DNA from: an uncultured Desulfobacterales bacterium
GTDB taxonomy: Bacteria; Desulfobacterota; Desulfobulbia; Desulfobulbales; Desulfocapsaceae
DNA: 64,000 bases
Reading direction: 5' to 3'
NCBI GenBank assembly: GCA_937915545.1
Contig: CALGIJ010000004.1
Location: 124,001 to 188,000 of the forward strand
Both the position numbers and the translations under genes were made by a program. Each line of letters begins with the position of its first letter. Position 1 is the first letter of the stretch. This document shows, one piece after another, positions 29,706 through 37,420 of this stretch. A model generated the notes under the pieces. The model was not told where the DNA came from. It saw only the letters and a list, made by a program, of their open reading frames with translations, and did not search any database.

Positions 29706-31601
29706 CTACTTCTTCACGTACCCCATCTTCGCCAGGGCCTCGGTGATCTCGCTGAGGATCGCAGGGTCATCGATGGTCGAGGGCACGCGATATTCCTTGT
29801 TGTTGGCGATAGAACGCATGGTGCCGCGGAGGATTTTGCCGGATCTCGTCTTGGGCAGACGCGCCACTTGGCAGGCATCCTTGAAGCACGCGATGGGTCC
29901 GATGGAGTCGCGCACCATCTTCACCAGTTCCTTTTTGATCTCTTCGCCATCTCTGGTGACTCCGGCCTTGACCACAAAGAGTCCCACCGGCAGTTGGCCC
30001 TTCATCTGGTCGTCGGCCCCGAAGACGGCGCACTCGGCGACATCGGGATGACCGGCGATGATCTCCTCCATCGCCCCGGTGGAGAGCCGGTGCCCGGCGA
30101 TGTTGATGACGTCGTCCATGCGGCCCATGACGTAGACGTAGCCATCCTCGTCTATGTAACCGCCGTCGCTGGTCTCGTAGTATCCAGGAAACTTGCTCAT
30201 ATAGGACTTGACGAAGCGCTCGTCGTTGCGCCACAAGGTGCACAGCGTCCCTGGCGGCAAGGGCAGCTTGACGACGATGTTGCCTTCCTGCCCCCGCGGC
30301 ACTTCCTCGCCGAGGTCGTTGAGGACACGCACGTCGTAGCCGGGCATGGCCTTGGTCGGTGAGCCCTCCTTGACCGGCAGCTCTTCTATGCCGCGGCAGT
30401 TGCCGACGATGGCCCAGCCGGTCTCGGTCTGCCACCAGTGGTCGATGATCGGCACACCGAGCAGTTTCTCCGCCCAGTGCAGGGTATCGGGGTCGGTGCG
30501 CTCCCCGGCGAGGTAGAGACACTCGAAAGAAGATGTGTCGTACTTGGCAAAGTGTTCGCCGAGGGGATCTTCCTTCTTGATGGCGCGGAAGGCGGTGGGG
30601 GCGGTGAACAGGGACTTGACGCGGTGCTGCGAGATGACCCGCCAAAAGGCGCCGGCATCGGGGGTGCCCACCGGCTTGCCCTCGTAGAAAACGGTGGTCG
30701 ATCCCTGCAGCAGAGGGGCGTAGACGATATAGGAATGGCCAACCACCCAGCCGACGTCGGAGGCCGACCACCAGACTTCGCCAGGGTTGATGTTATAGAG
30801 GTTCTTCATCGTCCAGTAGAGGGCCACGGCATGACCGCCATTGTCGCGGAGGACGCCCTTGGGCATGCCGGTAGTACCGGAGGTATAGAGAATATAGAGG
30901 GGATCGGTGGCGTCCACCGGAGTGCAGCCTACCGGCGTCGCCGAAGCCTCCAACTGCGCCCAGTCGAAATCTCGACCGGGCTTCATCTCGGCGGTGACGA
31001 TGTCGCGCTGAAAAAGAATGACCTTGTTGAGCTCATGGGTCGACTGCTCGATGGCGCTGTCCACCAGTGGCTTGTAAGCGAGGGTTTTCTTGCCCTCGAT
31101 GGCACCGGAAGCGGTGATGAGCAGCTTCGGTTGGGCGTGATCGATGCGGATGGCCAACTCGTGGGGGGCAAAACCGCCGAACACCACCGAGTGGATGGCG
31201 CCGATACGCGCGCAGGCGAGCATGGCGATGGCCGCCTCGGGAATCATCGGCATATAGATGATCACCGTGTCGCCTTTGGCGACACCCTGAGCGGTGAGCG
31301 CCCCGGCAAAGGCGGACACCCTGCCAAGCAGCTCTTTATAGGTGAATTTCTTGATCGTGCCGGTGACCGGACTGTCGTAGATGAGGGCCACCTGATCGCC
31401 ACGTCCATTCTCGACGTGGCGGTCGACAGCGTTGTAACAGGTGTTCAGCTTGCCGCCGGGAAACCATCTGTAGAAGGGAGGATTGGAGGGGTCGAGTACC
31501 TTGTCAAACGGCTTGTACCAGGTAATGCTCTTTGCTGCTTCTGCCCAGAATTCTTCCGCGTTCGTCAAACTGTAGCGAAACACCTCATCGTACTTGGTCA
31601 T
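29706..31601 (-). CDS. prpE: propionyl-CoA synthetase (AMP-forming)
   Basis: Acyl-CoA synthetase of 631 residues with the PrpE-type N-terminus (FWAEAAKSITWYKPFDKVLD) instead of the longer Acs N-terminus. The AMP-binding motif is YTSGTTGMPKG, and WWQTETGWAIVGNCRG is typical of PrpE. The C-terminal lysine K589 in PKTRSGKILRG is needed for the adenylation half-reaction and is the residue acylated by Pat-type GNAT enzymes in relatives. It activates propionate to propionyl-CoA. A sigma-70 promoter and TAACA-N-TGTTA site lie upstream. The divergent CoA-transferase/GNAT gene shares this region, which makes a control circuit by lysine acetylation plausible. Confidence 0.92.
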   Translation of the reverse strand: MTKYDEVFRYSLTNAEEFWAEAAKSITWYKPFDKVLDPSNPPFYRWFPGGKLNTCYNAVDRHVENGRGDQVALIYDSPVTGTIKKFTYKELLGRVSAFAGALTAQGVAKGDTVIIYMPMIPEAAIAMLACARIGAIHSVVFGGFAPHELAIRIDHAQPKLLITASGAIEGKKTLAYKPLVDSAIEQSTHELNKVILFQRDIVTAEMKPGRDFDWAQLEASATPVGCTPVDATDPLYILYTSGTTGMPKGVLRDNGGHAVALYWTMKNLYNINPGEVWWSASDVGWVVGHSYIVYAPLLQGSTTVFYEGKPVGTPDAGAFWRVISQHRVKSLFTAPTAFRAIKKEDPLGEHFAKYDTSSFECLYLAGERTDPDTLHWAEKLLGVPIIDHWWQTETGWAIVGNCRGIEELPVKEGSPTKAMPGYDVRVLNDLGEEVPRGQEGNIVVKLPLPPGTLCTLWRNDERFVKSYMSKFPGYYETSDGGYIDEDGYVYVMGRMDDVINIAGHRLSTGAMEEIIAGHPDVAECAVFGADDQMKGQLPVGLFVVKAGVTRDGEEIKKELVKMVRDSIGPIACFKDACQVARLPKTRSGKILRGTMRSIANNKEYRVPSTIDDPAILSEITEALAKMGYVKK

Positions 31602-31655
31602 AAGCTTCTCCTTGTGGTATGAATTTTAGTCCATATCCAGCGGTTTCCACCGTGA

Positions 31656-31684
31656 TGTATACTGTAATCCCTGCCCGAGTTCAA
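31656..31684 (-). promoter_or_regulatory. prpE sigma-70 promoter
   Basis: On the minus strand, TTGAAC (31684-31679) and TATACA (31661-31656) are 17 bases apart, a good match to the -35/-10 consensus. The operator palindrome 31694-31704 sits about 10 bases upstream of the -35 box. Transcription would start near 31648, about 47 bases before the prpE ATG. Confidence 0.55.
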
Positions 31685-31693
31685 GGACAAATT

Positions 31694-31704
31694 TAACATT
31701 GTTA
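31694..31704. promoter_or_regulatory. TAACA-N-TGTTA operator, site 4 (perfect palindrome)
   Basis: TAACATTGTTA, extended on one side to TAACATTGTTACA. It is the exact complement of site 3 at the TetR start codon. It lies just upstream of the prpE -35 box, where a bound protein could contact or block RNA polymerase. Confidence 0.65.
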
Positions 31705-31909
31705 CACAACCCATCCCCCGAGCCCTTTCCACCTCTTCACAGCACAACCAACATATTTCTTTATTACAATGCGTTAGACAACATCCTCAAGCCATTGCAC
31801 AGCTTCCCCGCAGGCACCACCCCCTCTCCTCGACAAGCTACTTTCACTTGTAATCATTGATTATTTTTTAAATTTCGACATCATCCCAAAACATGCCACG
31901 CCAAAAACA

Positions 31910-31920
31910 GAACATTGTTA
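31910..31920. promoter_or_regulatory. TAACA-N-TGTTA-type operator, site 5 (one mismatch)
   Basis: GAACATTGTTA followed by CACA. It matches the palindrome except at the first base and shares the flanking TTACACA with site 4. It is 216 bases from site 4, between prpE and the divergent CoA-transferase/GNAT gene. Confidence 0.6.
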
Positions 31921-32332
31921 CACACCTCACCCTGTTCCCCCCCACCCCGGCCCAACTTTGACCTCTTCGCCTTGATGGACGGCATACCCCGGCCCCTTGT
32001 CAACCACCGCCCTGAAAAGCCGCGCAAGAGCCATCATCCCGCGGGCTTGTGCAACCGGAAACCTGTGCCGCACAAGTCGTCCCTTGCGGTCTTTTGCGTG
32101 CATTGACAGGCCGTTGGTGGAAATCTGTTGTTATTGCCAGGGCGGTAATATACACTTTACCGAAGAGAAACGGAGTGATTGCAACAAAGCGCCAATCCAC
32201 AGAGCCCTTTCCCCTCGCCGACCATGGCCGCCGTCCCCTCCCGCCTCCGACACCCGGAGACGGAACTCACCGGTGACGCCATGACGCCGGCGAACATCCG
32301 CTTCGCCAGCGTTCGACACGAGGAGACCCACC

Positions 32333-34216
32333 ATGCCAAACTCCCAGTACTGGGCTGACACTTATCTTGAAAAGTCGGTTACCGCCGAAAAAGCCATCAG
32401 CCGCATCAGATCGGGCCAGCGCGTGTTCATCGGCTCTGGTTGCGGCGAGCCGCAGCACCTCGTCAAGACGCTGGCGGAACATACCAACAAGTTCAGTGGC
32501 CTGGAGATCATCCGCCTCCTCGGCCAGGAGACCGCCTCGCTGGCCGCCATCGCCGACCGCACCAAGGACACCAACCTCAATATCCGTTCCATCTACCTCG
32601 GCTCCACGGTCAACCTGACCATCGCCAAGCAGCGCCGCTTCATCACGCCGATGAACATTTCGGATGTGCCGTCCCTGTTCACCAAACGCAAGCTGCCCCT
32701 CAACGTCGCCCTCATCCAGGTCTCTTCCATCGACGATTTCGGCTGGATGAGCCTCGGCGTCTCGGTGGACGTCACCATGGCCGCGGCCCGCTCCGCCGAC
32801 ATGGTCATCGCCCAGGTCAACCCACGCATGCCCAGGATCATGGGGCAGAGCTTTATCCACGTCAACGATGTCGACCTCCTCGTCGAGTTCGAGGAAGAAC
32901 TCCTCTCCGTCACCCCCTCGCGGGTCACCTCCGAGGCGGCCATTAGCATCGGCAAGCATATCGCCAACCTCATCGACGACGGGTCGACCCTGCAGATCGG
33001 TCTCGACTCGGCCTCCCAGGCCACCCTGCAGGGCCTGTCGAGCAAGAACGACCTCGGTGTCCACTCGCAGTTCCTCACCGACGACATCATGCACCTCTAT
33101 GCCGCCGGCAATATCAACAACAAGAAGAAAGGGCTCAACGAGGGCAAGATGGTCGCCTCGATGGCCATCGGCAGCCATAACCTTTACGAGTTCCTCAACG
33201 ACAACCCGGCCATCGATTTTCACCCCTCGGACTACGTCAACGACCCCTTCATCATCGCGCAGCACAATCGCATGGTGTCGATGAACGTCGCCAAGCTCAT
33301 GGACCTCACCGGACAGATGAGCGCCGAGGCCAGCCCGGCCACCCGGCTCGCCGGGGTTTCCGGTATCGTCGACTTCGTCCGCGGCGCGCGGCGCTCCCCC
33401 GGCGGGCGCTCCATCCTCATGCTTTTTTCCACCCGCGAGACCGAGCGCGGCATCCAGTCGAACATCATCCCCTATATGAACGACAACGTGGTGGTAGTGC
33501 CGCGCGGCGACGTCCACTACGTGGTCACCGAATACGGCGCCGTCAACCTCTTCGGCAAGAGCATCCAGGAGCGGGTCATTGCCATGATCAGCATCGCCCA
33601 CCCTATGTTCCGTGAGGAGCTCTTCGAGGCGGCCAAGGAACGCGGCTTCATCGGCTCCGAACGCACCCTCGGCGAGGCCGCCCAGGCGGTGTACCCGGTG
33701 CGGCTGGAGGAGACCCTGACCATCAACGGCAACAGGGTCACCATCCGCCCGGCCAAGCCGGTGGACGAGCGGCGCATCCAGGAACACTACTACAGCCTGC
33801 CCAAGGAGGACATCCTCACCCGCTTTTTCTGCCAGAAGACAATCTTCGCGCGCTCCGAAATGGAAACCCGCTCCCATATCGACTACGTCAACGACATCAC
33901 CCTGGTGGCGGTAGTCGGCGAATTCGGCTTTGGCCAGGTGGTGGCGGTGGCCGAGTGCATGAAACTCCCCGACCAGAACGTCGCCGAAGTGGCTTTCTCG
34001 GTCAACCCGGAATACCAGGGCAAGGGCCTCGGCAAATTCTTCCTCAAGAAACTGGCCGCGGTGGCCAGGGAAAACGGCATCCGCGGACTGATGGCCTACA
34101 CCTTCCCCAGCAACAAGGCGATGATCGCCCTCTTCAACACCCTGCCTTACAAAATCAAGACGCAGTTCGAGGACGGCGACCTCATCCTCAGTTGCCGCTT
34201 CGACGAGATGGCCTGA
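32333..34216 (+). CDS. acetyl-CoA hydrolase/CoA-transferase fused to a GNAT acetyltransferase
   Basis: A 627-residue two-domain protein. Residues 1 to about 460 form a Cat1/ACH1-type CoA transferase (FIGSGCGEPQHLVKTLAEH, MAAARSADMVIAQVNPRMP, VVTEYGAVNLFGKSIQERV). After a short linker, residues about 475-627 form a GNAT domain, with the acetyl-CoA loop NPEYQGKGLGKFFLKKL. The first part may move CoA between succinyl-CoA, acetate and propionate, as in propionate-forming anaerobes, or hydrolyse acetyl-CoA. The second part resembles protein-lysine acetyltransferases. The gene is divergent from prpE and next to acs, whose products contain the acetylatable lysine motif. Substrates of both halves are inferred. 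Confidence 0.88.
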   Translation: MPNSQYWADTYLEKSVTAEKAISRIRSGQRVFIGSGCGEPQHLVKTLAEHTNKFSGLEIIRLLGQETASLAAIADRTKDTNLNIRSIYLGSTVNLTIAKQRRFITPMNISDVPSLFTKRKLPLNVALIQVSSIDDFGWMSLGVSVDVTMAAARSADMVIAQVNPRMPRIMGQSFIHVNDVDLLVEFEEELLSVTPSRVTSEAAISIGKHIANLIDDGSTLQIGLDSASQATLQGLSSKNDLGVHSQFLTDDIMHLYAAGNINNKKKGLNEGKMVASMAIGSHNLYEFLNDNPAIDFHPSDYVNDPFIIAQHNRMVSMNVAKLMDLTGQMSAEASPATRLAGVSGIVDFVRGARRSPGGRSILMLFSTRETERGIQSNIIPYMNDNVVVVPRGDVHYVVTEYGAVNLFGKSIQERVIAMISIAHPMFREELFEAAKERGFIGSERTLGEAAQAVYPVRLEETLTINGNRVTIRPAKPVDERRIQEHYYSLPKEDILTRFFCQKTIFARSEMETRSHIDYVNDITLVAVVGEFGFGQVVAVAECMKLPDQNVAEVAFSVNPEYQGKGLGKFFLKKLAAVARENGIRGLMAYTFPSNKAMIALFNTLPYKIKTQFEDGDLILSCRFDEMA

Positions 34217-34243
34217 GAACCTGGCAAGGGGGGAGGTATCGCC

Positions 34244-34260
34244 AGAGGCGTCAGGCCTCT
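34244..34260 (+). terminator. short hairpin after the CoA-transferase/GNAT gene
   Basis: Arms AGAGGC (34244-34249) and GCCTCT (34255-34260) with a 5-base loop, 28 bases after the stop codon. No T run. Confidence 0.35.
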
Positions 34261-34300
34261 CACGGCAAACATCCAGGGGACTGGCGCCTTTCTGACGACA

Positions 34301-34452
34301 GGTGAACCCGCAGCGGTGCGGGCAAGGGATCGGATGGTCATTGGCGACCAACGCCATAGCCGGTGAAACCGCAACGGTACGGGTACGGGTCGTCGAGGTC
34401 GATCTCCTCTGCCAGGCGAAACGGTGAACCCCCAGCCGTTCAGGCACGGGAC
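34301..34452. repeat. three degenerate 30-base repeats with 61-base period, CRISPR-like relic
   Basis: Copies begin at 34301, 34362 and 34423, each starting GGTGAA, with a consensus near GGTGAACCCGCAGCGGTGCG followed by GGCACGGGAC. Pairwise identity over 30 bases is about 22-24. The 61-base period equals the repeat-plus-spacer length of type I-E CRISPR arrays. Copy 1 has a 6-bp hairpin (CCCGCA/TGCGGG), as those repeats do; read on the minus strand it runs CCCGC...GCGGG...ACC. The intervening 31-base stretches are unrelated to each other. The last copy touches the stop codon of the M50-like gene. No cas gene is in the window. Confidence 0.5.
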
Positions 34453-35135
34453 TACAGCCCGAGGATAAGGCCAGTGACAGCCTGAATCACCGGGGTGAGA
34501 AGCCGGTCGACGGTATGCCAGTTGGCAAGACGCGACACCGCGAAGAACCCCAGGATGATAAAGGGACCGACCATCTTCAGCCCGGCCATCGCCCGTTCCC
34601 CCAGCCGCGAGCCGTTGCAGAGGGCAAAGAGCGGCGCCGCCCCAGGCAAGGGCGGCAGGGGCAGGAGTCCATAGACCGCCATGGTGACATTGACCACGGT
34701 GACCATTGAAAAAACCTCGTCGGTCACGCCCCAGCTGGTAAGGATCCAGTTGATGCTGCCGGCGATAGAGGCAAGAAGAAGGTTGGCCAAAGGCCCGAAG
34801 AGGCGGCTGGCGACCAGACACAGCCGTGGCCGGCGGGCAAAGCGGCCGGGGTCGATGGCCATCTCCTTCGCCCAGCCGAAGCCGGCGACCAGAAAGCTGA
34901 GGCTGCCGAGCAGGCTGAGGTGGAGGAAGACATTGAAGTGGAAACGATCGCGAGCTCCGGGGCGCGTATCCCCGAGCAGGGCGGCGCCCAGGGCCTGGCC
35001 TTCGGCGCTGACCATGACGGCGAGCAGGGCGGCGACAACGAAGATCGTCGTCTTCTCGACGCTGAGGCGCCCATAGTCGAGCAGATAGGGATAATAGACG
35101 TCCAGAAGACCCTCCTTCCTCCCCGCAGGGTGCAC
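34452..35135 (-). CDS. M50-like (site-2 protease fold) membrane protein with degenerate active site
   Basis: An inner-membrane protein of about 227 residues with five or six hydrophobic segments. It follows the layout of short site-2 proteases, but the zinc motif HExxH is AEGQA (VMVSAEGQALGAALLGD). The usual NxxPxxPLDG loop is replaced by YGLLPLPPLPGAAPL. FGPLANLLLA is retained from the family. It therefore probably lacks protease activity. The start is uncertain: no ATG is available before the first membrane span. Options are a TTG at 35183, a GTG at 35135 (reported) or a CTG at 35105, the last having the best ribosome site (GGAGG six bases upstream). It follows acs after two strong hairpins. 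Confidence 0.6.
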   Translation of the reverse strand: MHPAGRKEGLLDVYYPYLLDYGRLSVEKTTIFVVAALLAVMVSAEGQALGAALLGDTRPGARDRFHFNVFLHLSLLGSLSFLVAGFGWAKEMAIDPGRFARRPRLCLVASRLFGPLANLLLASIAGSINWILTSWGVTDEVFSMVTVVNVTMAVYGLLPLPPLPGAAPLFALCNGSRLGERAMAGLKMVGPFIILGFFAVSRLANWHTVDRLLTPVIQAVTGLILGL

Positions 35136-35145
35136 AAACGAGAAC

Positions 35146-35173
35146 GGCGCCCCGACACCGGCGTCGGGGCGCC
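35146..35173 (-). terminator. second terminator-like hairpin after acs
   Basis: Perfect 11-bp stem, GGCGCCCCGAC (35146-35156) and GTCGGGGCGCC (35163-35173), with a 6-base loop. On the minus strand it is followed by GTTCTCGTTTGTG. It stands between acs and the M50-like gene. Confidence 0.6.
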
Positions 35174-35183
35174 AAACTTCCAA

Positions 35184-35213
35184 GGGCAGTGGCGGCCACG
35201 ACCGCCGCTGCCC
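35184..35213 (-). terminator. first hairpin after acs
   Basis: Twelve-base arms GGGCAGTGGCGG (35184-35195) and CCGCCGCTGCCC (35202-35213), paired apart from one T-G wobble, loop of 6. It lies 12 bases downstream of the acs stop codon. Confidence 0.55.
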
Positions 35214-35225
35214 ACCGCACGGTTG

Positions 35226-37256
35226 TTATCCGACCATGGTCTTGATCTGCTCGACCACCTCGGGGTTGGCCAGGGTCATGACGTTGCCGACATCACCTTT
35301 GTTGGAGATGGCCCCGAGCACGCGACGCATGATCTTGCCCGAGCGGGTCTTGGGCATGTCGGGAACGATCCAGACGTTGCGGCACTTGGCGATCTTGCCA
35401 ATCTGGAAGGTAATGGCGTCGGCAATCTTCTGCTGCAGTTCGGGCGAGGCCTGGATGCCCGGTTTGAGGGAGACATAGAGCTCCGGCTCCTTGCCCTTGA
35501 CCTCATGGTTGACTGGAACCACCGCTGCTTCGGCCACCTCGGGCACGGTCAACGCGGCTGACTCGATCTCCTTCGTGCCGAGGCGATGTCCGGAGACGTT
35601 GATGACGTCGTCGATCCTGCCGAGGATACGTACGTAACCGTCAGCGGCGACCACCGCCGCGTCGCCGGTGAGGTACGGCCAGTCGCGCCAATCCTTGCTC
35701 TTCGGATTCTTGTTGTACATGCCGAAGTAGGTGTCGACGAAACGCTGGCGATTGCCCCAGATGGTCTGGAAGCAGCCCGGCCACGGGTTCTGAATGCAAA
35801 TATTGCCGGCCTTGCCGGAGCCCGCCGGAACGACATTGCCATCGGTGTCGAAGACGATGGGATGAATTCCCGGTACCCCAGGCCCAGCGCTGCCAGGCTT
35901 CATCGGCTGAATGCCCGGCACGGTCGAGCAGAGGAAGCCGCCGGTCTCGGTCTGCCAGTAGGTGTCGACGATGACCGCCTTGCCCTTGCCAACCTCCTTC
36001 TCGTACCACTTCCACACCTCTGGTTCGATGGGCTCGCCGACGGTGGTCATGTGTTTGAAGCAGAAGTTGTACTTGGCAGGTTCATCGGGGCCGACCTTGC
36101 GCAGGGCGCGGATGGCGGTCGGCGCGGTATGGAAGATATTGACGTTGAGGTCCTGGGCGATGCGCCAGCACCTGCCGGCATCGGGATAGGTGGGCACACC
36201 TTCGTAAATGACGGTGGAGGCACAGAGCGCCAATGGCCCGTAGACGATGAAGGAGTGGCCGGTGATCCAGCCGATGTCGGCCATACACCAGTAGACGTCC
36301 TCAGGGTGGATGTCCTGGATATACTTGGACATCGCCGTGACATAGGCCAGGTAGCCGCCGGTGCCGTGCTGGGCGCCCTTGGGTTTGCCGGTGGTGCCGC
36401 TGGTGTACATGAGGAAGAGCGGTTCCTCGGCGAGCATCTTCTCCGGGTCGACCCTGGCGCCGTAATACTTCTTCAACTCATCGTTGACGACGACGTCGCG
36501 CCCTGCCACCAGCGGCGCCGCAGAGGACATCTTGCCGGGATAGCGCTGCCAGACGAGGAGCTTGTCGATGGTCTGGCCTTCCTTGGCAGCCAGTTCGCAG
36601 GCCTCGTCGTCCACTGCCTTGTGGTTGAGCAGCTTGCCGGAACGGTAGTAGGCATCCATGGTAATGAGCACGCGGCTGTTCGAATCGACGACACGGTCGG
36701 CGCAGGCGCTTGCCGAGAAACCGCCGAAAACCACCGAGTGGATGACGCCGAGGCGGGCGCAGGCGAGCATGGAGATGGGCAGCTCGGCGGACATCGGCAT
36801 GTGGATGGTGACACGGTCGCCACGCTTGAGACCGGCGGTATCACGGAGCAGGGCGGCGAACTCGTTGACCCGTACGAAGAGTTCCTGATAGGTGATGTGC
36901 TCAACGCGTTCCTCTTCCAGTTCGGGAACGAAATGGATAGCGGTCTTATTGCGGTTCTTCTCGAGATGGCGATCGATGCAGTTGAAACTGGCGTTGAGCT
37001 GACCGCCGCGGAACCACTTCCAGCACGGCGCGTCGCTGGTGTCGAGAACCTCGTCCCAGTACTTGTACCAGGTAAGAAGCTCAGCGAATTCCGTGTAATA
37101 ATTGGGGAAATTCTCGAGCGTGAAGCGCTCGAAAATCGCCGGATCGGTTAGATTTGCCTGCCCGATGAACTTGGACGACGGGAAATAGTATTTTTCTTCC
37201 TGCCAGTGAACGGCAATCTCGGCTTCCGAAGTCTCGACGATGTTTTTTTCGCTCAT
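35226..37256 (-). CDS. acs: acetyl-CoA synthetase (AMP-forming)
   Basis: A 676-residue enzyme with the full-length Acs N-terminus. It shows FRGGQLNASFNCIDRHLEK, the AMP-binding YTSGTTGKPKG, the core TYWQTETGG and the C-terminal PKTRSGKIMRR with K641, the lysine that Pat/AcuA-type enzymes acetylate and AcuC or CobB release. It converts acetate, ATP and CoA to acetyl-CoA, AMP and PPi. The start at 37256 (MSEKNIVETSE) is normal; AAGGAGTG precedes the ATG. An OFA-family transporter gene lies upstream, separated by a strong hairpin, so acs probably has its own promoter near 37260-37360. Confidence 0.95.
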   Translation of the reverse strand: MSEKNIVETSEAEIAVHWQEEKYYFPSSKFIGQANLTDPAIFERFTLENFPNYYTEFAELLTWYKYWDEVLDTSDAPCWKWFRGGQLNASFNCIDRHLEKNRNKTAIHFVPELEEERVEHITYQELFVRVNEFAALLRDTAGLKRGDRVTIHMPMSAELPISMLACARLGVIHSVVFGGFSASACADRVVDSNSRVLITMDAYYRSGKLLNHKAVDDEACELAAKEGQTIDKLLVWQRYPGKMSSAAPLVAGRDVVVNDELKKYYGARVDPEKMLAEEPLFLMYTSGTTGKPKGAQHGTGGYLAYVTAMSKYIQDIHPEDVYWCMADIGWITGHSFIVYGPLALCASTVIYEGVPTYPDAGRCWRIAQDLNVNIFHTAPTAIRALRKVGPDEPAKYNFCFKHMTTVGEPIEPEVWKWYEKEVGKGKAVIVDTYWQTETGGFLCSTVPGIQPMKPGSAGPGVPGIHPIVFDTDGNVVPAGSGKAGNICIQNPWPGCFQTIWGNRQRFVDTYFGMYNKNPKSKDWRDWPYLTGDAAVVAADGYVRILGRIDDVINVSGHRLGTKEIESAALTVPEVAEAAVVPVNHEVKGKEPELYVSLKPGIQASPELQQKIADAITFQIGKIAKCRNVWIVPDMPKTRSGKIMRRVLGAISNKGDVGNVMTLANPEVVEQIKTMVG

Positions 37257-37367
37257 ACCGTAGCACTCCTTATAAGTCTTGAGTTTTCAACAGACGTCTT
37301 TGGGGCAAGCCCCCCCTTGGTCCCGGGGTGGCGCATGGCTGCAGGTCTATCGCGAATTATCGCAACC

Positions 37368-37399
37368 GGCGGGTCGCCCCCGGGAGGGGCCGACCCGCC
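37368..37399 (-). terminator. hairpin between the OFA transporter and acs
   Basis: Arms GGCGGGTCG (37368-37376) and CGACCCGCC (37391-37399), extended inward by four C-G pairs after one mismatch. It lies 21 bases after the transporter stop on the minus strand. No T run follows. Confidence 0.55.
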
Positions 37400-37420
37400 A
37401 CGGAAGGAAGATCGCCGCTA

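Larger units (their letters stand above)
31602..32332. promoter_or_regulatory. 731-base divergent control region between prpE and the CoA-transferase/GNAT gene
   Basis: AT-rich between 31640 and 31920, then more mixed. It holds a prpE promoter (31656-31684), two TAACA-N-TGTTA sites (31694-31704 and 31910-31920), and a possible plus-strand promoter TTGTTA (32128-32133), 17 bases, TACACT (32151-32156), before the CoA-transferase gene. Short open frames around 31915-32300 have no family character. Confidence 0.5.

Noticed and set aside
34301..34452. Functional CRISPR array
   Set aside because: Only three copies, each differing at a quarter of the positions, and no cas genes in the window. Reported as a degenerate repeat instead.
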